Shown: positions 44,701 through 56,800 of the stretch, piece by piece
How positions within the stretch are numbered: position 1 is the first letter of the stretch
How the letters are laid out: every line of letters starts with the position of its first letter
Source: Isoetes taiwanensis
Lineage: Eukaryota > Streptophyta > Lycopodiopsida > Isoetales > Isoetaceae
Length of the DNA: 64,000 nt
Assembly: GCA_021234155.1 (NCBI GenBank)
Contig: JAJEKV010000025.1
Span: forward strand, 7,578,531 to 7,642,530
Direction: 5' to 3'
Position numbers and translations under genes: made by a program
The notes under the pieces: generated by a model
What the model was told of the DNA's origin: nothing
What the model saw: the letters and a program-made list of their open reading frames with translations, nothing else
Database searches by the model: none

Positions 44701-46230
44701 CAAGGTACTCCTTTGTGCATGCGTCATATGGAGCTTGATACATACTTTAAATATGGCCCATCCAAGCATGTGGAGATACTATTACATGGTTGACCAAGCG
44801 GTTGGTATGTCTTGAATCATCCCAAACAGTCCCATCGAGGTACCTGCAATTTGGTAGGATTGGTTCTTTTACATTTTTATACAACAAAATCTGAAAGCGA
44901 CACAATGATAATGAGTAAAGCTTACATGCAAGTCGAGAGGGAATGATGATTAAGATGACAAATAAAAGCGGCTACTAGTGCCTTTGTGATCGGCTCATTG
45001 AGAGACACTTAAGCTTGTAGAGGTATGCGAAATCATGCTCCAAAGATAAATTCTGGATAAAAAATTTAAAGGAAACAATAATAGGCGAGGTTGTGGCATT
45101 CCAATCAAAGCAAGACTACGATTAAGAGATGAATGCTTCTGCCTCCCCGAGTACTAAGATCTAATCACGATGTATCCTCAAAAGTAGTTGAAAGCATGTC
45201 ATCAATTTGTCGGTCGATGGTAGTTTGGTACTTTTAGTGAATATTCGATCCCAACAAAGGAGATAAGCGAAGAATTTGCATAAGAGATGCAGTAGTAGAC
45301 AAAGCCCGAGAAAAGGCTACTCCCTCGCGATTTCATGATATCTCATAACCTGAGGGTCTGACACATGCATACTGCCTCTGCCGAAGACATATTTGGGCCA
45401 CTTGGCGCCCGCATAGTGTGCCTAGATACCAGACTTTATACTAAGTAATATTTGCGATAGATATATATATATTTCCTTGCATTTAACGTTTTGACAATAT
45501 CTTGAGGCCAGATTATGCATACCTGATGAGAGTACGAGATATGTCCTAATATAGCTTTCTTAATAGAATAGTTACATGTTCTACATATGCTTATAAATGA
45601 TATGCTACAGTTCATTTCTAGTAAAATAAATATAAGACTGAAATAGGCTCTTCTCTAGCCAGTGGAATCACAAACATAAAGTAATATGGCAGATTTACAA
45701 TGCTTAATTGTAATATCAGACAATATATACTGCATGCAAGATGGTTAAGAAAATGTTCAAGGACGCATAGTGCACAAATTACAGTCAAGTATCGGAAATA
45801 AGCAAATGGATGGATGGGCTTTTGGAAGCAACATTATCTTTAAGTAAAGGCGAGAGAGGTGCTCACGCATGATAGATATCCCGGAATAGTTTGGATATAC
45901 AAAAGAACAGGCATGCAATAATAATCTAAGATATATTTGGAGATATCTAAACTAAAGTTAAAGTGTACTTTATCTAAAAATATCTAAATATGATTGGTAT
46001 TCGGTGCCTGCATATTTAGATAATAAGTTCTAAAGGGCAAATTCGCCAAATAATAGTCTAAAAGTTCGTTATACATATGTTTAAAATAGTTATAGTAGAG
46101 AGAAACTACTAGGGACAGATAAATAGATGACGGAAATATTTAGTGAGAATGTCCGCATTCATGGTCATGGATTCACTTCCCTACTGCAAGAAGACGATAT
46201 CTTTGGAGGCATAAGCCGGATATATGTCTA
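41738..46230. other. Long gene-poor stretch, purine-leaning plus strand
   Basis: No recognisable gene, terminal repeat or RNA. The plus strand is rich in 'gatat', 'ggat' and 'aagat' words, and all frames are short. It may be heavily decayed retrotransposon DNA or poorly resolved sequence. Confidence 0.45.
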
Positions 46231-46490
46231 GATACAGGGCTTACTGGCCGGTCCACAGGAGTGGCCCTATTGAGCTACGTAGCTGGTAAGATTAACAATG
46301 CAGATGCAAATCCAATACAGATATTATTGGTCATAAAATCAAGCACGAAGATTACTAAGAGATAGGGCTTACTGGCCGTTCCACAGGAGTTGGCCTATTG
46401 GGCGACGCATTTAGTAAGATTAACAATGCAGATGCAAATTTACTATAGATATTATGGATGATATAATCAGGCATGAAGATTACCAATAAT
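46231..46490 (+). repeat. Two-copy tandem repeat of 128 bp
   Basis: 'gggcttactggccg(g/t)tccac' to 'cacgaagattac' occurs at about 46237 and again at 46365, 128 bp apart, with few differences except near the right end. Shared words include 'aagattaacaatgcagatgc'. No coding content recognised. Confidence 0.85.
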
Positions 46491-46601
46491 CCAGAGGATA
46501 TAATGTCTCTTATTTGTTTTCTACTTTAAGATATGTATCTATAAAGGTCCCTGCAAATATTTCAAAAGAGATGCACTGAGAAAAGCTCCATTGCATGCAG
46601 G

Positions 46602-46641
46602 ATATTGAAGAGGAAAAACAGGATATTGAAGAGGAAAAACG
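46602..46641 (+). repeat. Short perfect 21-bp tandem pair
   Basis: 'aggatattgaagaggaaaa' plus 'ac' occurs twice back to back. Confidence 0.85.
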
Positions 46642-49600
46642 AGTGATCGTGCGTAATTCAAATGGGCATAAAACACTATTTAACAAGAAATTTTGGCGGA
46701 AAAGGCGTAAAAGAATCGAGGATACACTTTCTTTTCTTCCAAAATTAATGGATAAATAGAGATTAACACATTAAGGAATATATCATTAAAAAGAGCTTGG
46801 AGACTTTGGTAATTTATAATGCAAGATCTTTGCTTTTGGTGGAGATATTCAAAACCACTTGTAGACTATATGTATAAACCATTCAGAATTTTTGCGGTGA
46901 GAAGAGATCCCTAAATGCGTTTGTCGGTAGCACGGATTGGCAAGATACATTGATAAAAGTGTGTTGGCCATGTGAGAACTGCTTGCTTGGATGTTAATAT
47001 CGTCAAGTCTGAGAATTACGGAATATGTTCCAAAAGGGACTAAATTACCATCCACGATAAACCTTTCATGCATAGATAAGGCTCGCGAAGCCAGGACATG
47101 GATAAAGGTTACAAATTTTTGAATGGCATGCAGCTAGAGGAGATCTTTATCCATTGGAAAAGGATGGGATCAAGAGATCTGCTTAAATTATTAAGGAAAA
47201 GCCGAAGACTTAGTTAAAGAACATAAAATTAGTAGCTGCACGTATGATTATAAGTCGAGAAAAGCAATGGATTGGATTTGTAAAACACTCTATATCTCTG
47301 GTGACAAGGCTACAAATGTGCCTTCATTTTTCCTTGTCCATGGCATATTAGAACGCCAACACGGCGAGTTGCGAGGGTTAGGATTTTGAAGGTCGCAGAT
47401 AAAGATTGGCCGGTTTAAATTCAGCAGTGAGCCACAAAACAAAATTTTGATCCTAGCGTTAATGCAGGTATAAGGATAAGTACGCCTTATCTAATAGGTA
47501 CTTTTAAAAGCGCATAAAAGCGAATATCATTTGGATTACTAATGCTAATGGGACTATATTCACTATACATAAAGATTATATCTAAAGGACTCAGAGGTAT
47601 CATAGAGACGGGGGCATGCACATGTTGGACTTGTATGTGTTACTATAATTTGGTAGGGATTCTCTGCTTATTTCAGCCGATTTCCTTTGGTGCTTTGATG
47701 GTGCTTTAACCCGATACGCTTATGGTTTCCCCACGGGATTATGCCACTTAATTTCAGTATTACCTCCATGAGCTTTTCTAAAGCTTCTTTCACTAAGGAT
47801 CCGCGCCACTCCATATTACCATGCTTAGTTACAATTAACTTCCTATTTTATTAGTTATCATGTGAGACTTTAGCTTTTGATCAGCTTCAAAATCTTTGTC
47901 GTCTTCAGCTCCCTCATATGAAGTCGAAGCACTAAAACCTCGGTCTTCTAATAAGAAACCAAATGTTTCAATCTTCGTTATTAGCAGCCATATGGTTATC
48001 CAATTCCACCTTACCCTCTTAAAGCGTTTCAAACTCGCCAATGCGGGTCTGCATGCCTCAGACAGCAGATCCTCCACCTTCTACCCGGTGCATAATTCTA
48101 CATGGTAGAGATGCAGCTCTTAGGATATATGGACAACTGGTCTATATATGTATTGCCTCTTCTCGGTTACCCCTAAAGAATATAATGTAAAGTCATGCAT
48201 TGCTCCTTCTTTTCTTCCATCCCGGGGGCCCTTGATATTTTTATACATCTTCATTTCGAAACCAAATAATAAATGTACAAACTTACAACAATGAAGTATT
48301 CATTGGTGCCATCTAGAACCTTTGAGTAGCTAAGCTCTCATTATTGGATTCACCACCCGTTCCAAGCCATAGGGATGTTTTCAATGTAACATCACCGTAT
48401 ATATAGACTTACTCTAGCTATTTTCAGCGATTTAAACTCTTCATCTCCCTTTGTTACTGACGTATACAAGATGGTCAACTTAACGGTAGGATAACTTGAA
48501 TGCTTATCTCTGAGTAGAAACATACCTACCCCAATAAATATCTTTAGTATATAAGCATATCGTAAGCTCATTCTTTAAGCCTTGTCAAGCGTATTTCGCC
48601 TTGCCATGCGAATATTCTACTATCTTTAATATGATATGTCGACTCTGTCGACATCCCTGTTATACTCACCACTGTATTTGATACTACCCCTAAATCGCCC
48701 CGCCATCGAAAGTGCTGTTTATTTATTGCTGTATTGATATAGTAACAGGTATTGCACAACTCCCTAAGTCCTATAGACTCTATGTAACTTACATTTACGA
48801 CGCCCAAACAGCTGAATATATTGATTTCGCGGCCAACTCAATTCCCCAGCTTGATTATCTGGTACCATACACATATTTGTGGTTGGCTTCTGCCACTTTG
48901 CATGATCCTCCCGACAAGTCGCTTACAGTGACAACCTAAGTTCCTTGTGGACATGTTTCATCTCGTGTAAAGACTCTTCTTTCATTGCTTTAGGTATTCG
49001 CCCATGGATGGTATATCCTATCTTCTTTTGGTTATGTTTTGCTATTAGTAGTCTGGTACACATATACCAGCAGTTACTCCCTGGGAATACACCTACGATA
49101 CCAAAGTCCTGAATACATCCTCCTGGGTGAGATGTTCATTTGGCCACCTACCTTGTTCCTACTTCCGGACTTTTGGTCTATTTAAGTCATCCTCAATTTT
49201 CATATTTGGCGTTGTCTCCCCACTTGTGTGGAATTTTTGTGCCTTCTTAATGTATCATTAGTTGAAGGTCAACTTCCTTCATAGCGGCTTCACCAAGATC
49301 CAGCATACTTTGGCTTTTGATGGTTGCTTCTTCACCACCATTTGTGAATATTTCTGCGGCCTTATGTGACTACATTCCCCACCTTGTTCTCCGGTGCGGT
49401 ATAGGAAAATGCCGTTAACCCACGGTGGGCGTGGAATGTGTCCATTTCCTTAATTTATACCATGCATGGTCGTACGATAGCGTCATTAAGCGGTATCCAC
49501 GGGGCCTACATTATTCTTTAGTAGATCTATAATCATCAATCTCTTTGCCAGGCCTGTTAGCATGGTAATTTTGCCAATCTGGTTTATGCATCCAGCATCC

Positions 49601-50860
49601 TCATGCGATGGTATTCTCTCTTGTTAATTGAATCGTACCTGGAGCTCGGGTGGGCATTTCCTGCTTTACCATTGTAGAACTGCTTCTAAAGTGATGCTCA
49701 CTTCTGTTTGGGTACATATAATCCGGATAATTATAAACCACTTCTCCATCGGATGTGGTGCTCGGATCTCCTCTGAAGTTGGAATGGCAACATGTATGCG
49801 CTGTATCGACAAATTCATCCTCGTAATTATTCGGTCCACTTGTTTCAATCGCATAGCCAACCATGCGTCATGCTCAATTTTTCTCGGTACCATCATTCAA
49901 CACTTCTTCAAGTAGGCTTGAGGGCTGCTTAACCACCATTATATAATAGCCTCCGGCTTTTGAGCATGCGCCCATTATCTGTCCAGATGTCAAATCTAAC
50001 AATATCTAGATGTATACATGTATAGATATAACTGAGTGAATAATATATTGCTGGAGTATGAGAGTACAAAAGCTTCGTTTAGTATTAGTTCACATGAAAT
50101 CCGTTGGTCCAATTAACCTAAGGAACCGTATTATTCTATTTTGCGGCATTATGAATCTGACCTTAGATGGAATTTTAGATTTAACTCCACAAAGGAACAC
50201 ATGGCTACTTAAAGCCAACCGTATAGCAATTGGCGTTTTACACCTTATAACTTTATTTAGAAATCGAAACCAACATTTTAAATCAACAATATAGTCGCTA
50301 CAAATTAGAGGGCTATGGAGTTACTGACTGAGTTCTGTAAACTATGGTCGAAGTGTGGATTATTGAAACATTAGTACTCAAAGGAAAGAACTCTTTAAAC
50401 ACATAGTCAAATATAATACAAGGATATAATTTATGTATGTCTTACACAAACTCTAAAGGCAATATGAGACAGATAATGTTATAACTGGGTTATGAATAAT
50501 AAATGAAGCGATAAATGCAGCAAATATTAAAAGTATATAAGGATGAAATGGCAAATACGATTACAATATATCATTCTATTAAAGGGGTAACTATAATCTC
50601 CGGGGCATCTAAGCCTGCGATAATAATATATGAGTTGTTAAATTGTAACAAAATAAGCTCTCAGTGAACACAAAATTACATTAAACACAGGCATGGCTCA
50701 AAATCCACCTGAACGAAGAGTACAACAGATATATACAAAGTTAATATGATTAGAATGACTCTACTAAACCGGTCTGGTCCAAATAACTTCGCAATATTAT
50801 AATATATTTCGCTCATCTAAATGCCTATCTATCTCTAACGTGTATCCGGTTGCGTTTAAA
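46642..50860. other. Gene-poor stretch with a switch to pyrimidine-rich plus strand
   Basis: Up to about 47.6 kb the plus strand leans to purines. From about 47.7 to 49.9 kb it is strongly C/T-rich, then AT-rich again. The minus-strand frame at 47835-48077 (EDLLSEACRPALASLKRF and an acidic tail) is somewhat protein-like and could be a gag relic. Nothing else is recognisable. Confidence 0.4.
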
Positions 50861-53800
50861 ATGATGGTTTCAGTGCTGGAGCTGGGCAGGGTGGGTTTCT
50901 TGAGGCGTTTGGCAGGCGGGTGCTGAGACAGGGCATTTGGAATCATTTAGAAACTCCATTAAGCATTTGTGGCATTAAAATGAACAAATAAAACCATGGG
51001 CTGTTTCTGACCAATGCCATCGAAATGCGATATGCAGGAACAATAATTTCGCCTGAGATGGGAGAATGTGGCGTTCCAATGCCAACCGGCAGATGCCGAT
51101 AAACCAGCAGCGACGCCGCTCAGTTCGCTGGCCAGCCAATGAAATTGCCAAATAACAAACTTCTTCCAAAGCTATCATTAAATTCCGGGGCTGGGGCTAA
51201 TCAGTTCATTCAGCGGCTGCCGGCAAATGGTCGAACGGCGAGGTTCCAGGCGCGAACCTGGTCAGGACACCAGTTCGGAAGCGATGGGAATGCTGGAGGG
51301 CGAACGCTACCGAACCGATGGGGCTGGGTATCCGGGCCAGATTCCAGTGGTTAATGACTGGATGCTGAACTGGCTGATGCCAGGCTGCATTCTGCTGCAG
51401 ACCGCCAGATTTTCCCTGGTTGGGATGCTCTGCGGGTGCGGCGCGGCGAACCGGATGATACGTTCGCAGCATGCGCACCGAAATGAAGTCAGAGCCACCG
51501 ACTACGCCGCGGCGCCTTCTCAGGCCAGAAACCACCACCGTCGCCCATTCGGTGCGGAGACCCGCGCTGCGGTAAACATGCAGAGGTGGTGGGTGGATTG
51601 CGTGCCAGGCTCGACCCTCTGGTGAACAAGGCACTGCGGCACGATTCGCGAGGCAGGTGAACCATACTCCACGAAACCGCCGAGGTGGCGATCTGGGCCT
51701 CTGCGCTGCGGTGAACGGAAAAGAGGTTCGACGCTGAAGAGGCCAGACTGAGGAACCCCAGTTCGGTTCGTCAGGGCAGTGTTGGCAGGCACCAGCAAGA
51801 CGATCTCTCCATCCGCCCTCGGCGCAGAACAATTAAGGCGCGGCGGATGCGCTTCGAGCTCGCAGTTGCTCCAGTTAAGATGGGAGGATATCCTCCCGTC
51901 GGGGTTGCGCCATTGGGCTGGAATCCCGGAACGGAGGCGGCATTCGCTCGGGATTGCATTGCTGGGCAACGGCTTCGAACTGATTCAGTCCGGTGCGTTT
52001 CCCGGTGTTCGGGATTAAATCACGTTTATCTGCCAAACGTTGACTGCCGCTGCTGGCCGGGTGTTCCTTTCAGACGTTGCAAATGTGCTGGGGCTTCGGC
52101 TGGAAGGAGAACAACAATGCCGGGTCTCGCGCCTCGCTTCCCCGGCTGATGGGTTCCGGAACCTTCTTCCGCACATTGGAAGAATTAAGGGCTTGGAAGT
52201 CAATGCCTGGCCGGGGTTTCAATTGCGTCCGTGCCATCTTCCGTTGTCTGCCATCTGAAGGGCGAATTACAGACCGGCTTGGAAGGCTGGTTTAAACCGG
52301 GCGATCCGGATGGTTTGAAACTCCCGGTGAAGGCATTCAAGACCTACCGGATGGCCTGATTCGGGAACGCTTCGCGGAAGACAATGAAGGAACAGGAAAA
52401 CGGACGCAGCCTGCTCCCTGGGCATGTTGGGATGAGTGGTGACCAGAGGCTGACTGGAATCCTCTGAACTGTCAGCAAACACTTCGGATGACGCCGCCGG
52501 CGTGGCGCGATTTCAAATACGCTGCCTGGGTACCGGGATTTCCGCATTCGTTACCGGTTCGGTACATACTTCGGTCGGAATGCGGTGTGGCGTGACGGCT
52601 GATGCAGGTATCATCGGACGTATCAACGCGGATCATTCTGCGCCGAGCCGACCTTCTCGCGGCAAACGAATTCGCCTCCGGATCCATCCGCGCCTGATAA
52701 CAAATGCCTTTGTTCATTCGCCATTCATTGTACCACCAGATTATAGGACAATGTTGGTGCCTCCTCCATTCATTTCTCATGGCCAATCAAAACATGGGGG
52801 TGATACTCAGCATTATAACCTGGCTGTGTTGGTTATCAGGGTTGCCATCATTTCTTTTCCCTGGTGCTAGAGTTATTAATTCCAGTTCAGCTCAGAGCAC
52901 AGGATCACCATCACCAAATCATGTCAGATTTCATTCTCTTGGGGATTACAGCGTTCAAGTTTCTGGGCTGAACAGTCTTGCTCTGCTCCTCCATATGGTC
53001 TGGCTGGGCTGAGCTTCCTTTGGTTCTGGTTCTTCTCGTTGGCCTCTGGTTCCATGGATGCCTAAACTCTCAGGGACAGGTTCCTGGGGACCATCTCACA
53101 TGGAATGCGTCCGTCCATTTCTTCAGGAGGGATGCTTTACAGTGGCATTCAGGCCGGAACTCTCGTGCTGCTCACTTCCTTTCAGCTTCAAACACTGGGT
53201 GGGGCTGGTGGGACGGGTTATTGCGGTGGCTGGGGCGGTCAGGGATCACTCTACCGGGCATTGCATTCGGTGGATACCATCGCTGCGACCATTCTCGCTC
53301 GGTTGCATCACTGACGGGATGATGAACGCCAAACTCGAACAATATGAAACTGCGGTCATGCCGTGGCTGCATTCAGGATCGCTGATGAACCGACCGCGTA
53401 ACCGTGCCGACATCGGCGGATCAATTTAAACCAGTTCGTCGGGCTGGTGGATGGGCATAACGCTCAGGCGACGCTGATCGAACGCATGCATGGCGCGAAC
53501 GAACGCTATCAACCAGGCGCGACCCGACGGCGTGGAGTTCATCTGACGGCAGATGGTGGATTGCGGGTCATTACCGACCATTTGCGGGATTCGCCATTGC
53601 CGGGTGCATTCGGCATTTCGTCGGTTGCGTTCGTTCTGGATATATTCGGGCTGCCAGTTGGTTCGCTGGCAGTTCGACCTGATGCGGGACTGGATGGCTG
53701 GATGGGAATGGTCGCCGTGCCGCCGGACCGTCAGATGCAAATTATCGGTCACCATTGTTCTGGGATGGGATGGCTGTCGCGGGAAGGATAAATAACCTGG

Positions 53801-56800
53801 AAGTTCAATTAACCTCCGCGTTGGTAACTGGACGCTGGCGCCAGGCTGGGGACGGATCTCGTGGGCCGAGAGACCGGGCGTCGCTGGACGGTGCCAGGTG
53901 GTGCGGACGACTGGTGTTGCGGGCTCCGTCGCCAGTTTGTCGCTTCAACAGGTGCGGACGCTGATTCACCAGAACGCCTCTTTGGGAGCAGGATGCCGGG
54001 CGCAGACGTTTGGGTGGCGGTTTCAGGACAGGATGGCAACGTTGCTGAAAACCGAACAAATCATGAGTCAGGCCTTCCGCTGAAGGAATGATCACTGCCT
54101 TCGGGCATTCTCATCCTTGTATTTCGAGGATTCCATTGGGCATTGAACACGCGTTCATTATATCTGTTTGTTCGGGCCGACGATGGCGTGGGCCTTCGGC
54201 GCGTTTGTCGCCAGTTCTGGCTGAAAACGCCATTATGGGCCGGTTTCCATCGTTTCGGGTGAAAACATCGACGCGTGACGGTCATCCAGCCGACAGACTC
54301 GCCTCAAACCGGTATTCATCGCTTCTAAAATTGCCCGGTTTCGAACGGCGTGCCGGTTCAGCGGTTTGGACGCTGTCTGCATTTTAAAAGTGCGACGGGA
54401 ATATTTGTTGGACTGAAGCCAGGAGACCTGTTTGAATCGCTGAAGAATGGACGCTGGATGAAATTCGCCGGTCAGATAGCGAAAAGCGGCATTCAGTTCA
54501 TGACGCCGCCAACCGGCGCTTCGGCAGCAAAATGTCAAAAATGGCGGGTGATGGTGGATGCCTTCCGTGCATTGTTTGAACTGCTGGGTTTTGGCTATTC
54601 GCGCGTTGCCTGGCTGACCATTTCATGGTGATTCCTTTCGGTTTTCACCATCGATACTAAGTACCGGGCTGTACGTTGTTCTCGTTGACTTTCTTCATGC
54701 TTCATCTCCGGTATTTTGAGATGATTACTCGATAACACCGAAGAACCATTGCCGTCTTTCTCACTGAAGGCGGAAGAAATGTGCTGCGGCGAAAACTGGC
54801 GGCGCTGTTTGCTTCGGTCAAATCCTCAAACCATCATCGGCAACCCAGATATGACAAACCAGCATCACTGGCAAACCGACCGAAAATGCAACATAAAACC
54901 AGTGCAGCAAACCAGCCATTCTGCCGGAACCATTCACCAAGCCTGCGCCTCCTTCAGGCTCAATCCGTTCCGGTCGTGGATGCCGACCGGGCAACTGTTC
55001 ATCCGCTCTTGGAACATCCGCTGGTTCCGGCAGGATTACAGGCATGTTGTTTCAACGCTGGCAACGCCCGACTGAAGGCGAAACTGGCGCCATTGCATCG
55101 GCAGGCTTTGGGGCAAAGAATGGTGTTCGGTCGGACGTTGCGCTCGGCGGCGGACGTATTGCCGGGTGGTGAGCTGGCGGTTGGTCAGGCGTGATCAGGC
55201 GAACGTTTCTTTTGGTTGTTCGGCGGATTCGTTCGGGATGCGGTGGAACGTTCCGGGTGCAGGATCGCGCTCGTTTTGTTTCGCTGGGCTGCAGGCGGAC
55301 GGGAGGATGCGGCAGGCGTCAGTGCCAGCCTTCCATTGCAATGGCGCGGCAACTGCCTGAAGACGTTCATGCCGCTGCTGGCGTCAATCATTGTTTGCTG
55401 CCCGTTCGCTGGAATTCGAAGAAGTTACCGTCTCGGCGTCGGTGATTTGAAGGCAACATACCGCAATGTGCCGAAACGGGCTCGGCAACATTGCCGAATC
55501 AGGAGGCGGAACCGCCAGGCTAAGATGCCGGAATTCGTTGGAGATGACAGAGGACGCCAGATTTGGAGGATTCCCGACTTCATTTTAAGTATTCTGCTGC
55601 CGCTTCATTGCGCCAAAATACGCCAGGCTCCGTCGTGTTCGTTTCAGTTCAGCTGCCGGGCTCTTCGCCTTCTCCAGCTCGCCAGAATATCAGCAGCCAG
55701 CGGCTCGCTGGGGCATCGACCGACACCGACGCCGAGATTCAACCATTCGCTGAAGAACGTGAGAAAGGATGCGCTGGAACTGAAACTCAGGATCTCATGA
55801 AGAACATCACGGCAGCTCATTGCTTTATAATTTTCACCATTTTCATTATTTCTCCAAATATTCCTCGTATTTCATGCTGGCAAATCGAACAGTTGAAGAT
55901 GCGGAAGGAAAAAGAACTTTGTCTGCAGGGCTCAGACCAAAACATGGCTGGAAGAAGCTGTGAACCATGAGCAGAAAATCAACTCAAAAAAAAAAAACGG
56001 GAGGCAGCCGAACAACATGAGGTTTCGAACCCGTCATCATGGCTGGGGCTTTCGAACTGGGCGCCAGGATGGTCGCCAAACTGGTCCCTAAACGTGGCTA
56101 ATTCCATGCCGATTTCCGGTTCCGTTTGACTATACCCAAGCTGGGGCAGCAGGAATCAATCGCCGAAGGACCGCCGTTGCCGCCAGGCATGGAAAACTGA
56201 ACAGCCAAATAAGAATGGCAGGGGCGTTGGGACATCTTCATTTATGCGGATCGTGGGCGCAGATCGGCAAAGACGCTGTGGGGATCAATCGCGAACTGTC
56301 TGAAAAAAGGCGTGGAAGGCAGCGTACCGGAGGCGGATTCGGCAAACTGGGCGGGCATGGTCTCGGAGAAAGTTTCGCCAGGCCTGAAACCGTGAAATGA
56401 ACGGTGCTGGAGGACCATGGTGACCGGGCCGTGCGGTACCCTAAGGCCGTATTTCATCGCTGAATTTTATTTTTTTACCGCTTCGGCGGGCGTATGGCAT
56501 TGTTTGGACCGCTATGGATCACTCAGCTACCCGGAAGACTGACGCCGGGCTTCGACTGGGATCTTCGAATCGCGCTTCAAAGGCTGGGGTTGGTGCAGAA
56601 AGAGGCGTACGGAATTCAACTGATCGAACACCGCCAGAAGACGAAGGCAATAGCTGAATATGGGCTGGGGCCGGTGGTGGGCTGTTCTTTATGCCGGGAT
56701 CGGAACACCATTGATCCGTTGCATCTTTAAAGGCAAAACATTCAAAGTTGCCGTTTGAACTGGTCTGAAGACATCAGTGTTCAGAATCGGCCGGGAAAAA

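Noticed and set aside
51206-51832. 208-codon minus frame at the start of the CpG-dense block
   Set aside because: Composition follows the local base content (Arg, Pro, Ala), with no motif or conserved block recognisable, and it overlaps other frames of similar length.
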